From NCBI RefSeq assembly GCF_014697415.1, contig NZ_JACJRT010000012.1:1-62472 (forward strand): 62,472 bases of DNA, given 5' to 3'. Both the position numbers and the translations under genes were made by a program. The stretch is from Cyanobium sp. FACHB-13342. Its GTDB lineage: Bacteria > Cyanobacteriota > Cyanobacteriia > PCC-6307 > Cyanobiaceae. Below, piece by piece: positions 44,565-54,970 of this stretch. Within the stretch, counting starts at the first letter, position 1. Each line of letters starts with the position of its first letter. The notes under the pieces were generated by a model. That model searched no databases. It was not told where the DNA came from and was given only the letters and a program-made list of their open reading frames with translations.

Positions 44565-46016
44565 ATGGCCCACATCCCCCTCGCTGGCAGCGGTCCCACC
44601 CCGCTGGCTGTCTTTGATCGATTCCGCACCCAGGTGCTCGCCAAGGTTCAGGAGCCTGAACTGAGGCGCTACGCCGTGATGCTGCTCGCCTTCGGTGCGG
44701 GCCTGCTGCCGCTGATGGCCGGGTCTGCCAAGGCTGCCTTGGCCAAGGTGCCCACCGACGGCGCCGACACCCTGCTGATGCTGATGGGTTCGGCCCTGGT
44801 GCTGCTGATGACCCCAGGCCTGGCGTTCTTCTACGGCGGCTTCACCCGCGCCAAGAACGTGCTCAACACGATGATGATGAGCTTCTTCCTGATGGGGCTG
44901 ATCGGGGTGGTGTGGGTGGTGCTGGGCTACTCCCTCTCCTTCGACACCGGCTTCGGCAGCCCCTTCATCGGTGGCCTCGGCCAGATGTGGCTCAACGGCG
45001 TGGGTGGTGAGCTGGGAGATGCACCGCTGGCGGATGGGTTCGCCATCTCCGCCTCCTCCTTCGCCCTCTTCCAGGGCATGTTCGCGATCATCACCCCGGC
45101 CCTGATTTCCGGCGCCCTGGTGGAGCGCATCAACTTCAAGGCCTGGTTCTGGTTCGCCCTGCTCTGGAGCCTGTTCATCTACTGCCCCATGTGCAAGATG
45201 GTGTGGGGTGGGGGGTACATCGGTCCCTTCGGTGAAATCGGCGCCATCGACTTCGCCGGCGGCACCGTGGTGCACATCGCCGCTGGCGTGGCCGCCCTGG
45301 TGGCCACCGCCATCGTTGGCCCCCGCACCAACTGGTCCGAGAACAAGCGTCCTCCCCACAACGTGCCCTTCATCCTGTTGGGCGCTGGGCTGCTGTGGTT
45401 CGGCTGGTTCGGCTTCAACGGCGCCAGCTACTTCGCCGCCAAGGGAGCGGGCCTCTCCTTCCTCACCACCACCCTCTCCGCTTCAACGGCCCTACTCACC
45501 TGGTGCCTGATTGATTGGTTCCGCGATGGCAAACCCACCGCCGTGGGCGCTGCCACCGGTGCGGTGGCCGGCCTGGTGGGCATCACCCCGGCCGCCGGCT
45601 TTGTCTACATGCCCCAGGCCCTGATCATCGGCGCCGCCACCTCGATCTGCTGCTACATCGCCATTCAGGTGAAGGCGGCCATCAACTTTGATGACTCCCT
45701 CGATGCCTACGCCGTCCACGGGGTGGGGGGCACGGTGGGAGCCCTGCTCACCGGCGCCCTGGCCATCCCGGCCCTGGTGCCGGCCGACTACTTCCCCAAG
45801 TCGGCGGAGATCCTGGCCAGCGGCGGCAACACCGCCCTGTTCATCGCCCACGTCAAGGCCGTGCTGATCAGCTACGGCTTTGTGGGCATTGGCACCGCGA
45901 TCATCCTCTGGATCGTCGGCGCCGTGGTGGGCCTGCGGGTCACCCCCGACCAGGAAGAACGCGGCCTCGACTTCGTCGCCCATGGCGAAGAGGCCTACGA
46001 CCCCATGACCTACTGA
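44565..46016 (+). CDS. amt: Ammonium transporter Amt
   Basis: A 483-residue channel protein with a signal-like first segment and eleven membrane helices. It has the Phe gate and twin-His-type segments typical of Amt (ALFQGMFAIITPALISGAL; GGTVVHIAAGVAAL; GVGGTVGALLTG). The C-terminal tail (GLRVTPDQEERGLD) is where PII proteins dock. A TTG seven codons upstream is possible; the ATG chosen gives a plausible N-terminus. The PII-type gene follows 10 bases later, so both belong to one transcript. Confidence 0.95.
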   Translation: MAHIPLAGSGPTPLAVFDRFRTQVLAKVQEPELRRYAVMLLAFGAGLLPLMAGSAKAALAKVPTDGADTLLMLMGSALVLLMTPGLAFFYGGFTRAKNVLNTMMMSFFLMGLIGVVWVVLGYSLSFDTGFGSPFIGGLGQMWLNGVGGELGDAPLADGFAISASSFALFQGMFAIITPALISGALVERINFKAWFWFALLWSLFIYCPMCKMVWGGGYIGPFGEIGAIDFAGGTVVHIAAGVAALVATAIVGPRTNWSENKRPPHNVPFILLGAGLLWFGWFGFNGASYFAAKGAGLSFLTTTLSASTALLTWCLIDWFRDGKPTAVGAATGAVAGLVGITPAAGFVYMPQALIIGAATSICCYIAIQVKAAINFDDSLDAYAVHGVGGTVGALLTGALAIPALVPADYFPKSAEILASGGNTALFIAHVKAVLISYGFVGIGTAIILWIVGAVVGLRVTPDQEERGLDFVAHGEEAYDPMTY

Positions 46017-46026
46017 GCCCCCAGCC

Positions 46027-46365
46027 ATGAAACAGATCACTGCTGTCATCCGCCCCGCCAAGGTGGATGCGGTCAAAACCGCCCTCGTGGCCATCGACGT
46101 GGTGGGCATGACCATCAACGATGTGCGCGGCTTCGGCCGCCAGAAAGGCCAGGTGGAGCGCTACCGCGGCAACGCCTTCACCGTGGACTTCCTGCCGAAG
46201 GTGCACATCACCGCCGTCGTGGCGGACGACAAGGTGGAAGCGGCCATCACCGCCATCTCCGAGGCGGCCCGAACCGGTGAGATCGGCGACGGCAAGATCT
46301 TCGTGAGTGCCATCGAAACCGCCATTCGCATCCGCACCGGCGAACGCGGCGACGTCGCCCTCTGA
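46027..46365 (+). CDS. PII signal protein, Amt-linked variant lacking Ser49 and Tyr51
   Basis: A 112-residue PII trimer protein. It has the conserved GFGRQKGQVERYRG T-loop base, the nucleotide loop TGEIGDGKIF and C-terminal RIRTGERG. In the T loop, positions 49-51 are Asn-Ala-Phe (RGNAFTVDF), whereas canonical cyanobacterial GlnB has Ser49 (phosphorylated) and Tyr51 (uridylylated in other bacteria). So neither known modification can happen. Linkage to amt implies a GlnK-like role in gating ammonium transport. A classical glnB would be expected elsewhere in the genome. Confident on the family; role inferred. Confidence 0.93.
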   Translation: MKQITAVIRPAKVDAVKTALVAIDVVGMTINDVRGFGRQKGQVERYRGNAFTVDFLPKVHITAVVADDKVEAAITAISEAARTGEIGDGKIFVSAIETAIRIRTGERGDVAL

Positions 46366-46373
46366 AGGCCGCG

Positions 46374-46397
46374 AGCCCCCCATCCGGGGGGCTTTTT
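46374..46397 (+). terminator. Intrinsic terminator of amt-PII
   Basis: A perfect 8-bp stem, AGCCCCCC-ATCC-GGGGGGCT, is followed by a TTTT run. It lies nine bases past the PII stop and ends the amt-PII transcript; the DUF1543 gene converges from the other side. Confidence 0.88.
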
Positions 46398-46433
46398 CTT
46401 GGCGGGGCCCGAGCTGGACGCAGCGGGGCGGGC

Positions 46434-46985
46434 TCAAATTGGCCGATAGCCAAACCAATCCGGCACCTGGTTCGGGCTGAGGCCCTCGGGGTGGGGCTCC
46501 AGCTGCACGTGCCAGCGCCCACCGCCAAGCAGTTCCAACTGCTCGATCGCCAGGCAGTCGTCCACCGCACAGAGGTCGTCCTTGTGCTGCTGCAAGGCGC
46601 CCCGCAGCCACTGGCGCTTGGCCGCCGCCTTGGCCGCCTGGGGCGAGCGGGCCACCACCAGGCCGAAGTGGTGCAGCTCGGCGAGGGAGTCGGGGCGATA
46701 GGCGCCCAGGTTCACGAACCAGAGCCGCTCGGGCCGGGGCGCGGACGGCTCACGCCCGAGGCACACCGCCCAACCATCCACCGCCCGCACCGCCAGGTAG
46801 GCATCCAGGTGCAGGCCCTCACGCCTCCCGAACCACTGCCGCCGCAGCTCGGGCAGGGTGGCCTCGATGCTGGGGCCGGCCACGAAGCGCACGTCATGGA
46901 GTTCGACGTGGCAGCCCGGCGCACGGCCCCCCAGCACCACCAGCCAGAGCAGCGGGGCTGCTTCAGAGTGCGCGTCAGAGTGCAT
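46434..46985 (-). CDS. DUF1543 domain protein
   Basis: A 183-residue protein with two copies of a short alpha-beta module: LVVLGGRAPGCHVELHDVRF followed by a GRREGLHLDAYLAVRAVDG strand, then a second VVARSPQAAKAAAKRQWL unit. The LVVxLGGxxxxxxIExHDV motif marks DUF1543, whose function is unknown. The start MHSDAHSEAAPLLW is the nearest ATG. Converges on the amt-PII unit; its start is 18 bases from that of the divergent methyltransferase. Confidence 0.8.
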   Translation of the reverse strand: MHSDAHSEAAPLLWLVVLGGRAPGCHVELHDVRFVAGPSIEATLPELRRQWFGRREGLHLDAYLAVRAVDGWAVCLGREPSAPRPERLWFVNLGAYRPDSLAELHHFGLVVARSPQAAKAAAKRQWLRGALQQHKDDLCAVDDCLAIEQLELLGGGRWHVQLEPHPEGLSPNQVPDWFGYRPI

Positions 46986-47003
46986 GGGGAGATCCTCAGA
47001 CCA

Positions 47004-47711
47004 ATGGCGAGCTTCGCGCTGTTCGAACGGCAATGGACCACCTACCGCACGGTGGTGAGCCATGACCTGATGGAGCACCGCGCCCTGGCTGGGGCGACGG
47101 CCGCCGCCCTCGACCGCTGGCTGGCTGCGCGGCCCGCCCCGGCTCCCTCCCCCGCCCTGGTGGATCTGGGCTGCGGCGATCTGGCCCAGCTGGCGCCCCT
47201 GCTCCGGCGCCTGCCGCTGGCCTCCTACACGGGGGTCGATCTGGCGGCCGCGGTGTTGCCCCTGGCGGAGAAGGCCCTCGGGTCCGTGGCCTATCCCTGC
47301 CGCTGGCAGGAAGGCGATCTGCTCAGCTGGATCCAGGAGCAGGGCCCACCGATCGACATCCTCCACTCGGCCTTCGCCGTTCACCACCTCAACGACGACG
47401 CCAAGGCGACGTTTCTGCAGGCCGCCCGCCGCCGTATCGCTGGCGATGGCCTATTGCTCCTCGCCGACGTCTTCCGCGAACCGGGAGAAGCCCTGGCGGC
47501 GTACCTGGAGCGGTACTGCCAACGGATGCGCGGCTGGCAGGTCCTGAACCCCGAGCAGCAGGTTCAGGTGATCGAGCACGTGAGCCAGTACGACCAACCC
47601 GCCGATCGGGAGGCCATCGCCGCGGCCGCCCGGGCCGCGGGCTGGCACTGGCAGTGGGTCTGGCAGGGCTCCCACAGCGCCGAAGCGCTGGCGGTGCTGA
47701 CGCCGGCCTAA
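47004..47711 (+). CDS. Class I SAM-dependent methyltransferase
   Basis: A 235-residue protein with SAM motif I VDLGCGDLAQLAPLL, motif II acidic Asp in YTGVDLA, and a post-motif DILHSAFAVHHLNDD with the usual aromatic surroundings. An alpha-helical N-terminal cap (YRTVVSHDLMEHRALAG) may bind the substrate. Substrate unknown. Its start is divergent from the DUF1543 gene and its end meets the sufS stop (47712) with no spacer. Confidence 0.85.
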   Translation: MASFALFERQWTTYRTVVSHDLMEHRALAGATAAALDRWLAARPAPAPSPALVDLGCGDLAQLAPLLRRLPLASYTGVDLAAAVLPLAEKALGSVAYPCRWQEGDLLSWIQEQGPPIDILHSAFAVHHLNDDAKATFLQAARRRIAGDGLLLLADVFREPGEALAAYLERYCQRMRGWQVLNPEQQVQVIEHVSQYDQPADREAIAAAARAAGWHWQWVWQGSHSAEALAVLTPA

Positions 47712-49016
47712 CTAGCTGTGCTCGCGCAGGAAGGTGATCGTGCCCTCCAGCTCCTCGGCGAAGCGGTCGATCTCGGCGGGGCTAGTGGTGAAACTGAGGC
47801 TGGCGCGGGCTGAGCCGGGGATGCCGTAGAGGCGATGCAGGGGCTGGGTGCAGTGGTGGCCACTGCGGATGCAGATGCCGGCCGAATCGAGCAGCGCCGC
47901 AATGTCGTTGGCATGCAGACCATCCACCGTGAAGGCGGCCAGGGCGCCCCGATCGGGCTGCTGCTCGGGGGTGGGGCCGAGGATCCGCACGCCCTCGATC
48001 GCCCGCAGGCGATCAAACAGCTGGCGGGTGAGCACCTGCTCCCAGGCATGGATGCGCTCGAGGCCCAGGGCGTTGAGGTAGTCGAGGGCGGCACCCATGC
48101 CGATCGCCTCGCCGATGGCGGGGGTGCCCGCCTCGAATTTGTGGGGCAGCTCGGCCCAGCTGCTGTGATCCAGGTAGACGTCCTGAATCATTTCGCCACC
48201 GCCCAGGAAGGGGGGCATGGCCTCGAGCAGGGCCTCCCGGGCCCAGAGGAAGCCCATGCCGGTGGGACCGCAGAGCTTGTGGGAACTGCCCACGAGGAAG
48301 TCGGCGCCGAGGGACGCCACATCCACCGGCAGGTGGGCCAGGCTCTGGCAGGCATCCACCAGCAGCAGCGCACCGGCGGCATGGGCTAGGGGAGCGATCT
48401 GGGCAATCGGGTTGAGACAGCCGAGGGTGTTGCTCACCTGCACCAGGCTCACCAATTTGGTGCGCTCCGTGATCTGGCTGCGCAAATCGACGAGATCGAG
48501 CTCTCCGGTTTCGGTGAGGCCCACATGGCGCAACACACAACCGGTGCGGGCCGCCAGCAGCTGCCAGGGCACCAGGTTGGAGTGGTGCTCCATCACCGTG
48601 AGCAGCACCTCGTCGCCGGGGCGCAGGTTGGCCTCCCCCCAGCTGCGGGCCACCAGATTGATCGCCTCGCTGGCATTGCGGGTGAACACGATCTCCCGCG
48701 GACTGGCCGCCCCCACGAAGGCGGCGGTCTTGGCCCGGGCCCCTTCAAACCCCTCGGTGGCGCGGGCGCTGAGCTGGTGGGCGCCGCGGTGCACGTTGGC
48801 GTTGTCGTGGTCGTAGTAGTGCTGCAGGGCCGCCAGCACCTGGCGGGGCTTCTGGCTGGTGGCGGCGTGATCCAGGTAGATCAGGGGCTGGCCCAGGCAG
48901 GCCGTCTGGGCCAGCAGGGGGAAATCGGCCCGGGTGAGGGCGGCGAGATCGAGATCGGGCGCCGCGGCCACGGCATCGGCTCCGGGGGTGGGCGGGGAGG
49001 CGGCGGTCATGGTCAT
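47712..49016 (-). CDS. sufS: Cysteine desulfurase SufS
   Basis: A 434-residue PLP enzyme that takes sulfur from cysteine for Fe-S cluster assembly. The PLP Lys is in VGSSHKLCGPTG, and the persulfide Cys is in IRSGHHCTQPLH. The N-terminal 20 residues before YLDHAATS are poorly conserved. It is the last gene of the leftward ftrC-sufB-sufC-sufD-sufS operon; its ATG overlaps the sufD stop by four bases. Confidence 0.95.
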   Translation of the reverse strand: MTMTAASPPTPGADAVAAAPDLDLAALTRADFPLLAQTACLGQPLIYLDHAATSQKPRQVLAALQHYYDHDNANVHRGAHQLSARATEGFEGARAKTAAFVGAASPREIVFTRNASEAINLVARSWGEANLRPGDEVLLTVMEHHSNLVPWQLLAARTGCVLRHVGLTETGELDLVDLRSQITERTKLVSLVQVSNTLGCLNPIAQIAPLAHAAGALLLVDACQSLAHLPVDVASLGADFLVGSSHKLCGPTGMGFLWAREALLEAMPPFLGGGEMIQDVYLDHSSWAELPHKFEAGTPAIGEAIGMGAALDYLNALGLERIHAWEQVLTRQLFDRLRAIEGVRILGPTPEQQPDRGALAAFTVDGLHANDIAALLDSAGICIRSGHHCTQPLHRLYGIPGSARASLSFTTSPAEIDRFAEELEGTITFLREHS

Positions 49017-50125
49017 GGGCGCTCCGGCAGCAGCAGCTGCAGGGGATGGCAGGCGGCGGCGGCGGCCGGCAATTCCCGCAGCACCTCCTCGCAGTAGCCG
49101 CGCAGCAGCAACTTGGAGGCCTGGTCAGCGGCAATGCCGCGACTCTGCAAATAGAAGAGTTCGTTCTGCTGCAGACGGCTCACGGTGGCCCCGTGGGCGC
49201 ACTTCACATCGTCCGCCACGATTTCCAGCTCGGGCTTGGTGTCCACCCGGGCCCGCTCCGAGAGCAGCAAGCTGCGGCTGAGCTGGGCGGCGTTGGTCTG
49301 CTGGGCCTGGCGGGGCACCCGCACGGCCCCGTTGAACACACTGCGGCCGGCGCCATCGGCCACCACCTTGTGGAGCTGGTCGAGCTCGCCCTCGGGCCCC
49401 CCGAAGCTCACCTGGCTGTGGGTATCCGCCAGTTCCTGGCCATCCACCAGCTGCAGGGCCCGCAGACGGGTTTGGGCCGCCCCCTCGAGCTGACACACCC
49501 GGGGTTCCAGCCGGCTCAAACCCCAGCCCCCCACGGCCGTGGTGAGCTGGAGCTCACTGGCGGGGGCCTGGCTGATCGCCAGGTGGCTGAGCAAGCTGGC
49601 GCGGGCGTCACCGGCCGCCAGCACGCCGAGGTTGAGGCGGGCGCCGCGGCCCAGCTGGACCAGGGTCACCAGGCTGGTGGCATTGGCTCCCCGGGAAGCG
49701 TGCCGCACCAGCAGTTCGAAGCTGGCCCCCTCCTCGAGCACCAACAGCAGCTGCAGGGCCAGCAACCCGGGGCCGTCGCCGGCATCGAGCTGGAGTTGCA
49801 GGGGACCGGCGGCTCCGCTCACCCGCAGGGCCAGGCCATGGGGCGAAGCACCCTGGTTGAGCCGCACCGGCCAGGCGGTGGCGCTGCCGGTGGCGTGCAG
49901 GATCGGATCAGCCAGGGCTTGGATCTCGGCCCCATCCAGACGGGTCACGCCGGCAGGAAGGACCACGTGGGCGAAGGGGTCGGGGCCAGCCCAGAGCTGG
50001 GGGGCGACGGCCTGCAGCGGGGCCAGGTCGGTGAAGCGCCAATCCTCCTGCCGGCGTCCCGGCAGGGGCTCCCCCGCCAGCGCGGCCAACCAGTCAGCGG
50101 TTGCCGGCAACGCAACAGCGGGCAT
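49013..50125 (-). CDS. sufD: Fe-S cluster assembly protein SufD
   Basis: A 370-residue scaffold partner of SufB and SufC. It has the family core LIVxQGxxA-like beta-helix and the conserved tail [29 protein letters not shown], shared with SufB. His and Cys residues in the tail (KCAHGATVSRLQ) contribute to iron binding. It shares one base with the sufC stop and four with the sufS start, so it is translationally coupled. Confidence 0.95.
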   Translation of the reverse strand: MPAVALPATADWLAALAGEPLPGRRQEDWRFTDLAPLQAVAPQLWAGPDPFAHVVLPAGVTRLDGAEIQALADPILHATGSATAWPVRLNQGASPHGLALRVSGAAGPLQLQLDAGDGPGLLALQLLLVLEEGASFELLVRHASRGANATSLVTLVQLGRGARLNLGVLAAGDARASLLSHLAISQAPASELQLTTAVGGWGLSRLEPRVCQLEGAAQTRLRALQLVDGQELADTHSQVSFGGPEGELDQLHKVVADGAGRSVFNGAVRVPRQAQQTNAAQLSRSLLLSERARVDTKPELEIVADDVKCAHGATVSRLQQNELFYLQSRGIAADQASKLLLRGYCEEVLRELPAAAAACHPLQLLLPERP

Positions 50126-50940
50126 CAGGCCACCTCCACCGGCTCGCGCTCACTGGTGGCCTCGAGGTTGGCCAACTCCTGATCAACCCAGTCGTAGCCG
50201 GTGCGCTCCAGCTCCAGGGCCAGCTCCTTGCCCCCGGTGCGCAGGATCCGGCCAGCGGCCATCACGTGCACGTAGTCGGGGGTAATCAGATCCAGCAGGC
50301 GCTGGTAATGGGTGATCAACAGGGTGGCGTTGTCAGGCCCCGCCAGCTGGCTCACCCCCTCGGCCACAATCCGCAGCGCATCGATGTCGAGGCCGGAATC
50401 GGTCTCATCGAGGATGGCCACCAGGGGCTCAAGCAGCGCCATCTGCAGAATCTCGTTGCGCTTCTTCTCGCCGCCGGAGAAGCCTTCATTGACGCTCCGC
50501 TCCAGAAAGGCGGGATCCATCTGCACCACCTTGAGGCGCTCCCGCACCAGATCTTCAAAGGCAAAGGTGTCGAGCTCCTCCTCCCCCCGCTCCGCCCGGC
50601 GGGCATTGGTGGCCACCCGCAGAAACTCCAGGTTGCTCACCCCGGGAATCTCCACCGGGTACTGAAACCCCAGGAACAGGCCAATGCGGGCCCGTTGCTC
50701 CGGGTCGAGCTCCAGCAGGTCAGCCCCCCGGTAGGTCACCGATCCGGCGGTGACCGTATAAGCCGGATGGCCAGCCAGCACCTTGGAGAGGGTGCTCTTG
50801 CCGCTGCCGTTGCGGCCCATCACCGCATGGATTTCGCCGGCACGCAGGGTCAGGTTGACGCCTTTGAGAATCGGCTGATCCTCCACACGGGCGTGGAGAT
50901 CCCGGATCTCAAGCAACAGGGGGGCGTCGGGACGGATCAC
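50125..50940 (-). CDS. sufC: Fe-S cluster assembly ATPase SufC
   Basis: A 271-residue ABC-type ATPase working in the soluble SufBCD complex. Walker A is GRNGSGKST, the signature [10 protein letters not shown], Walker [13 protein letters not shown]-type ([16 protein letters not shown]), and the switch His in THYQRLL. GTG start. It lies 47 bases after the sufB stop and just before sufD (one-base overlap). The sequence is full length with the family's KK(R)NE motif. Confidence 0.97.
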   Translation of the reverse strand: MIRPDAPLLLEIRDLHARVEDQPILKGVNLTLRAGEIHAVMGRNGSGKSTLSKVLAGHPAYTVTAGSVTYRGADLLELDPEQRARIGLFLGFQYPVEIPGVSNLEFLRVATNARRAERGEEELDTFAFEDLVRERLKVVQMDPAFLERSVNEGFSGGEKKRNEILQMALLEPLVAILDETDSGLDIDALRIVAEGVSQLAGPDNATLLITHYQRLLDLITPDYVHVMAAGRILRTGGKELALELERTGYDWVDQELANLEATSEREPVEVA

Positions 50941-50987
50941 GGAAGGCAGTCAGGGAAAACAACAGAACACAGATGGGAACCGGGGCG

Positions 50988-52427
<1,440 letters not shown>

Positions 52428-52441
52428 CGCGGTCAGCCGAC

Positions 52442-52795
52442 TCAGCCGGCAGTAAGGGCTTTCACGTCGTCCAGGGAAATCGTCTGCGCATCCCCACGGA
52501 AAGGGTTGTCTTCCGTGAGGAAGAGCATGCAGTGGCACTCCTTGCGCTCCCGCATCGGCACACAGGGGCAATTCCAGAAGGCCTGCGTGACCTCAGCCTC
52601 CTTGTCTTCGTAGTGACGGCAGGGGCAGAGGGCGCCACCGAGCTCATCCTTGTGCTTGGCCAGGCCGGCCAGCACCACGGCCGTGACCCCAGGATCACTG
52701 CAGAAATAGGTGCCGGTGCGCTGGGCGTAGGTCTCGGCGAACTTACGGATCACCTCCAGGCTGTCGGAGGTCGGGCTGGCCGCGGCGTCGGACAT
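52442..52795 (-). CDS. ftrC: Ferredoxin-thioredoxin reductase catalytic subunit
   Basis: A 117-residue protein that passes electrons from ferredoxin to thioredoxin through a [4Fe-4S] cluster and an active-site disulfide. The Cys pattern is complete: YFCSDP, then CPCRHY, CPCVPM and CHCMLF. It controls light activation of the Calvin cycle. Here it is the first gene of the suf operon, 14 bases before sufB, and divergent from sufR. The ATG gives [18 protein letters not shown], as in relatives. Confidence 0.96.
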   Translation of the reverse strand: MSDAAASPTSDSLEVIRKFAETYAQRTGTYFCSDPGVTAVVLAGLAKHKDELGGALCPCRHYEDKEAEVTQAFWNCPCVPMRERKECHCMLFLTEDNPFRGDAQTISLDDVKALTAG

Positions 52796-52853
52796 GGCTC
52801 GAAGGGGGTGGTGATCGGAACGCGAGGGAGCCCCAGCTAGGGAGGGCCCAGTT

Positions 52854-52873
52854 ACGAAACACAGGCGTTTCGT
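52854..52873. promoter_or_regulatory. Putative SufR operator
   Basis: A perfect inverted repeat, ACGAAAC-ACAGGC-GTTTCGT, lies in the 175-base spacer between divergent ftrC and sufR. It has the AAC-N6-GTT core of the SufR box known from Synechocystis (CAAC-N6-GTTG). SufR with its Fe-S cluster would bind here to repress both directions. The spacing and place suit that well; promoters were not resolved. Confidence 0.75.
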
Positions 52874-52970
52874 TACCGTAATGAGCCTAGGGCACCGGCC
52901 CGGACACTGGCGTCCGCCCATCCCCAACCACCCGGGGGACGTGGCATCGTGTGGATGTTCGGCGTCTGCC

Positions 52971-53642
52971 ATGAGCGCCACCCCCCAGATGCCCCGTCCG
53001 CCCGCCGATCCGGCGCCCACCAGGGAGGCAGCCCTTACCCTGCTGCTGCGCCAGGGCGAAGCCACCGCGGGCGAGCTGGCCGACCACCTCACGGTGTCGG
53101 TGCAGGTGATGCGCCGCCATCTGCGCAGCCTGGAGGACGACGGCCTGGTGGAAGCCAGCCCCACCCAGGAGGGTCCCGGGCGCCCCAGCAACCGCTGGCG
53201 CCTCACCATCAAGGGGCAAGGTCACTTTCCCGATGGCAGCGACCACTTCGCCCTCGGGCTGCTGCAGTCGATGGCCGGCAACTTGCCGGCGGACACCCTG
53301 CAGAAGCTGCTGGAGCAACAGGCCCTGCAACAGGCCACCGTCTACCGCGGGCGCATCGGCGATGGGCCGCTCGCCCAACGGCTGGATCGGCTCGTGGAGC
53401 TGCGCCGTCAGGAGGGCTACGTGGCGGAGTGCAGCCGGGATCCCGACCACGACCAGGCCTGGGTGATCAGTGAATTTCACTGCTCCGTGATGCGCATCGC
53501 CGAGCAGTTTCCCTGCGTCTGCGACCAGGAGTTGCAACTGATCCGCCACACCTTTCCAGACTGCCAGGTGGATCGGGTGCATTGGCGGCTGGAGAAGGGC
53601 CATTCCTGCGGTTTCCGCCTGATCCCCAGCCGTGTCGGCTGA
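52971..53642 (+). CDS. sufR: Fe-S responsive transcriptional repressor SufR
   Basis: A 223-residue DeoR-type repressor. The winged helix (residues about 20-80) reads ATAGELADHLTVSVQVMRRHL. The C-terminal part holds the cluster Cys set: ECSRDP, EFHCSVM, PCVCD and a last FPDCQVD, the known C-x(12)-C-x(n)-C pattern. It represses the suf operon when Fe-S clusters are abundant. An ATG in the signature start is chosen over a longer upstream frame. It is divergent from ftrC and co-directional with the next small gene. Confidence 0.95.
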   Translation: MSATPQMPRPPADPAPTREAALTLLLRQGEATAGELADHLTVSVQVMRRHLRSLEDDGLVEASPTQEGPGRPSNRWRLTIKGQGHFPDGSDHFALGLLQSMAGNLPADTLQKLLEQQALQQATVYRGRIGDGPLAQRLDRLVELRRQEGYVAECSRDPDHDQAWVISEFHCSVMRIAEQFPCVCDQELQLIRHTFPDCQVDRVHWRLEKGHSCGFRLIPSRVG

Positions 53643-53655
53643 GCGTCCAGCCGGC

Positions 53656-54048
53656 ATGGATGGGGGGCCGCTGAGCCCGGCCGAGCTGGCCGAACTGGAA
53701 TCGACCCTGCTGCCGGCCCTCGAGCGCCACCATCTGCGGCTGCTGGCCCACGGCTTGCGCACCCTGCAGGCCATCGCCTGCGCTGGCGACCCACGACCCC
53801 AGAGCGGGGCCCTGCCGGACCTCGACGCCATCCGCGCCTGGGCGGCACGTCAGCCCCCGATCGCCGCCGACCCGGCCTTCATCGAGGCCCTCAGCGGCCA
53901 ACTGCAGGCCACCGGCCGGCAATTGGCCCAGCTGGCCGCAGACCTGGATCGCCCTCCCCTCAGCCTGGAGTTAGGCGACCTCATCGCCTGGGCCACCCGT
54001 GCGGCGGACCAACGCCTGCGCCAGCCCCCACCTGGGGCCAGCCCCTAG
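53656..54048 (+). CDS. Small protein downstream of sufR, function unknown
   Basis: A 130-residue, mostly helical protein: LAELESTLLPALERHHLRLLAHGLRTLQAI, followed by a Pro-containing region and LQATGRQLAQLAADLD. I do not recognise a family. An in-frame GTG at 53632, which overlaps sufR by 11 bases, is a possible start. It lies just after sufR and may be co-transcribed. The 3' end overlaps the convergent transporter by four bases. Confidence 0.6.
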   Translation: MDGGPLSPAELAELESTLLPALERHHLRLLAHGLRTLQAIACAGDPRPQSGALPDLDAIRAWAARQPPIAADPAFIEALSGQLQATGRQLAQLAADLDRPPLSLELGDLIAWATRAADQRLRQPPPGASP

Positions 54049-54926
54049 GACAGCGCCAGGAGCAGCACGCCCACCAGGGCCAGCAGGGCCGCCCCAACGC
54101 CCAGCGCTCCGGGGCGGTCCCCCTCCAGGGGCGCCAGCGGCACCGCCATCACGGGCGCAGTGGCCAGCAAAGCCACCGCCAGCCCGCCAGGCAACGTGGC
54201 CAGGGCGAGCTGCTGCAGGCCGATGCCCGCCGTGGTGCCCAGCAGGGTGGCCACCAGCACCAAAGGCCAACGTCTGGTCTTCGGCCGGGGCCGCGGCCGG
54301 CGCAGGTGCCTCCCCAGGCGCCCCATCAGGGGCAGCAACACCAGGGTGGCCGCGGCCAGCCGCAGGCTGGAGGCCAGCCACGGATCCAGGGCGGAAGCCC
54401 GCAGGGCGGCGCGGGCCAGGAGCGCCCCGGCACCCCCACAGCCCAGGGCCGCCAGGGCCAGCACCACGCCCAGCCCCATCTCGTTCACCGCCCCTGCCGA
54501 AGGATCGGGACGCTGCAGGGCCACCAGCAGCACCGCCAGGCTGATCAGGCCGATCCCCAGCCACTGCTGCGGCCCCGGCACCTCCGCCAGCAGCAGACTG
54601 CCCGCCGCCGCCGTCACGGCCGGTCCACCGGCGTCAAAGGTGAGGGTGCGGCGGGTGCCCAGCCGGCGCAGGGCGGCGAAATAGAAGCTATCGCCCAGGG
54701 CGATGCCCAGCACCCCACTGAGCAGCAACAGCAGGGTGGGCCCCGCGGGCAGGGAGACGGCTGCCCCCACCAGCAGGGGCAGCTGCAGGGTGAGGGCAAT
54801 CAGGTTCTTGAGCAGGTTGAGCTCCGCCGGCCCCAGCGAGGTCGGCAGGCGGCGCCAGAGGCTGCTGCTCAGCGTCCAGCAGAGGGCAGCCAGCAGGGCA
54901 GCAGCCACACCGATCGCCACCACCAC
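54045..54926 (-). CDS. EamA/DMT superfamily transporter
   Basis: A 293-residue membrane protein with ten helices in two EamA repeats: the first starts MVVAIGVAAALLAALCWTLS and includes SLGPAELNLLKNLI, the second follows a polar loop (RPRPRPKTRRW). The family moves metabolites or small amines; the cargo here cannot be told. GTG start. It is co-directional with nothing and converges on the sufR-linked small gene. Confidence 0.8.
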   Translation of the reverse strand: MVVAIGVAAALLAALCWTLSSSLWRRLPTSLGPAELNLLKNLIALTLQLPLLVGAAVSLPAGPTLLLLLSGVLGIALGDSFYFAALRRLGTRRTLTFDAGGPAVTAAAGSLLLAEVPGPQQWLGIGLISLAVLLVALQRPDPSAGAVNEMGLGVVLALAALGCGGAGALLARAALRASALDPWLASSLRLAAATLVLLPLMGRLGRHLRRPRPRPKTRRWPLVLVATLLGTTAGIGLQQLALATLPGGLAVALLATAPVMAVPLAPLEGDRPGALGVGAALLALVGVLLLALS

Positions 54927-54970
54927 TCCGCACCACGCCTTGCGATCATCACGGCAACAACCGCGCCCCC

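Noticed and set aside
46434-47387. 317-residue leftward frame running into the methyltransferase
   Set aside because: Only the last 183 residues are DUF1543; the rest is antisense to the methyltransferase.
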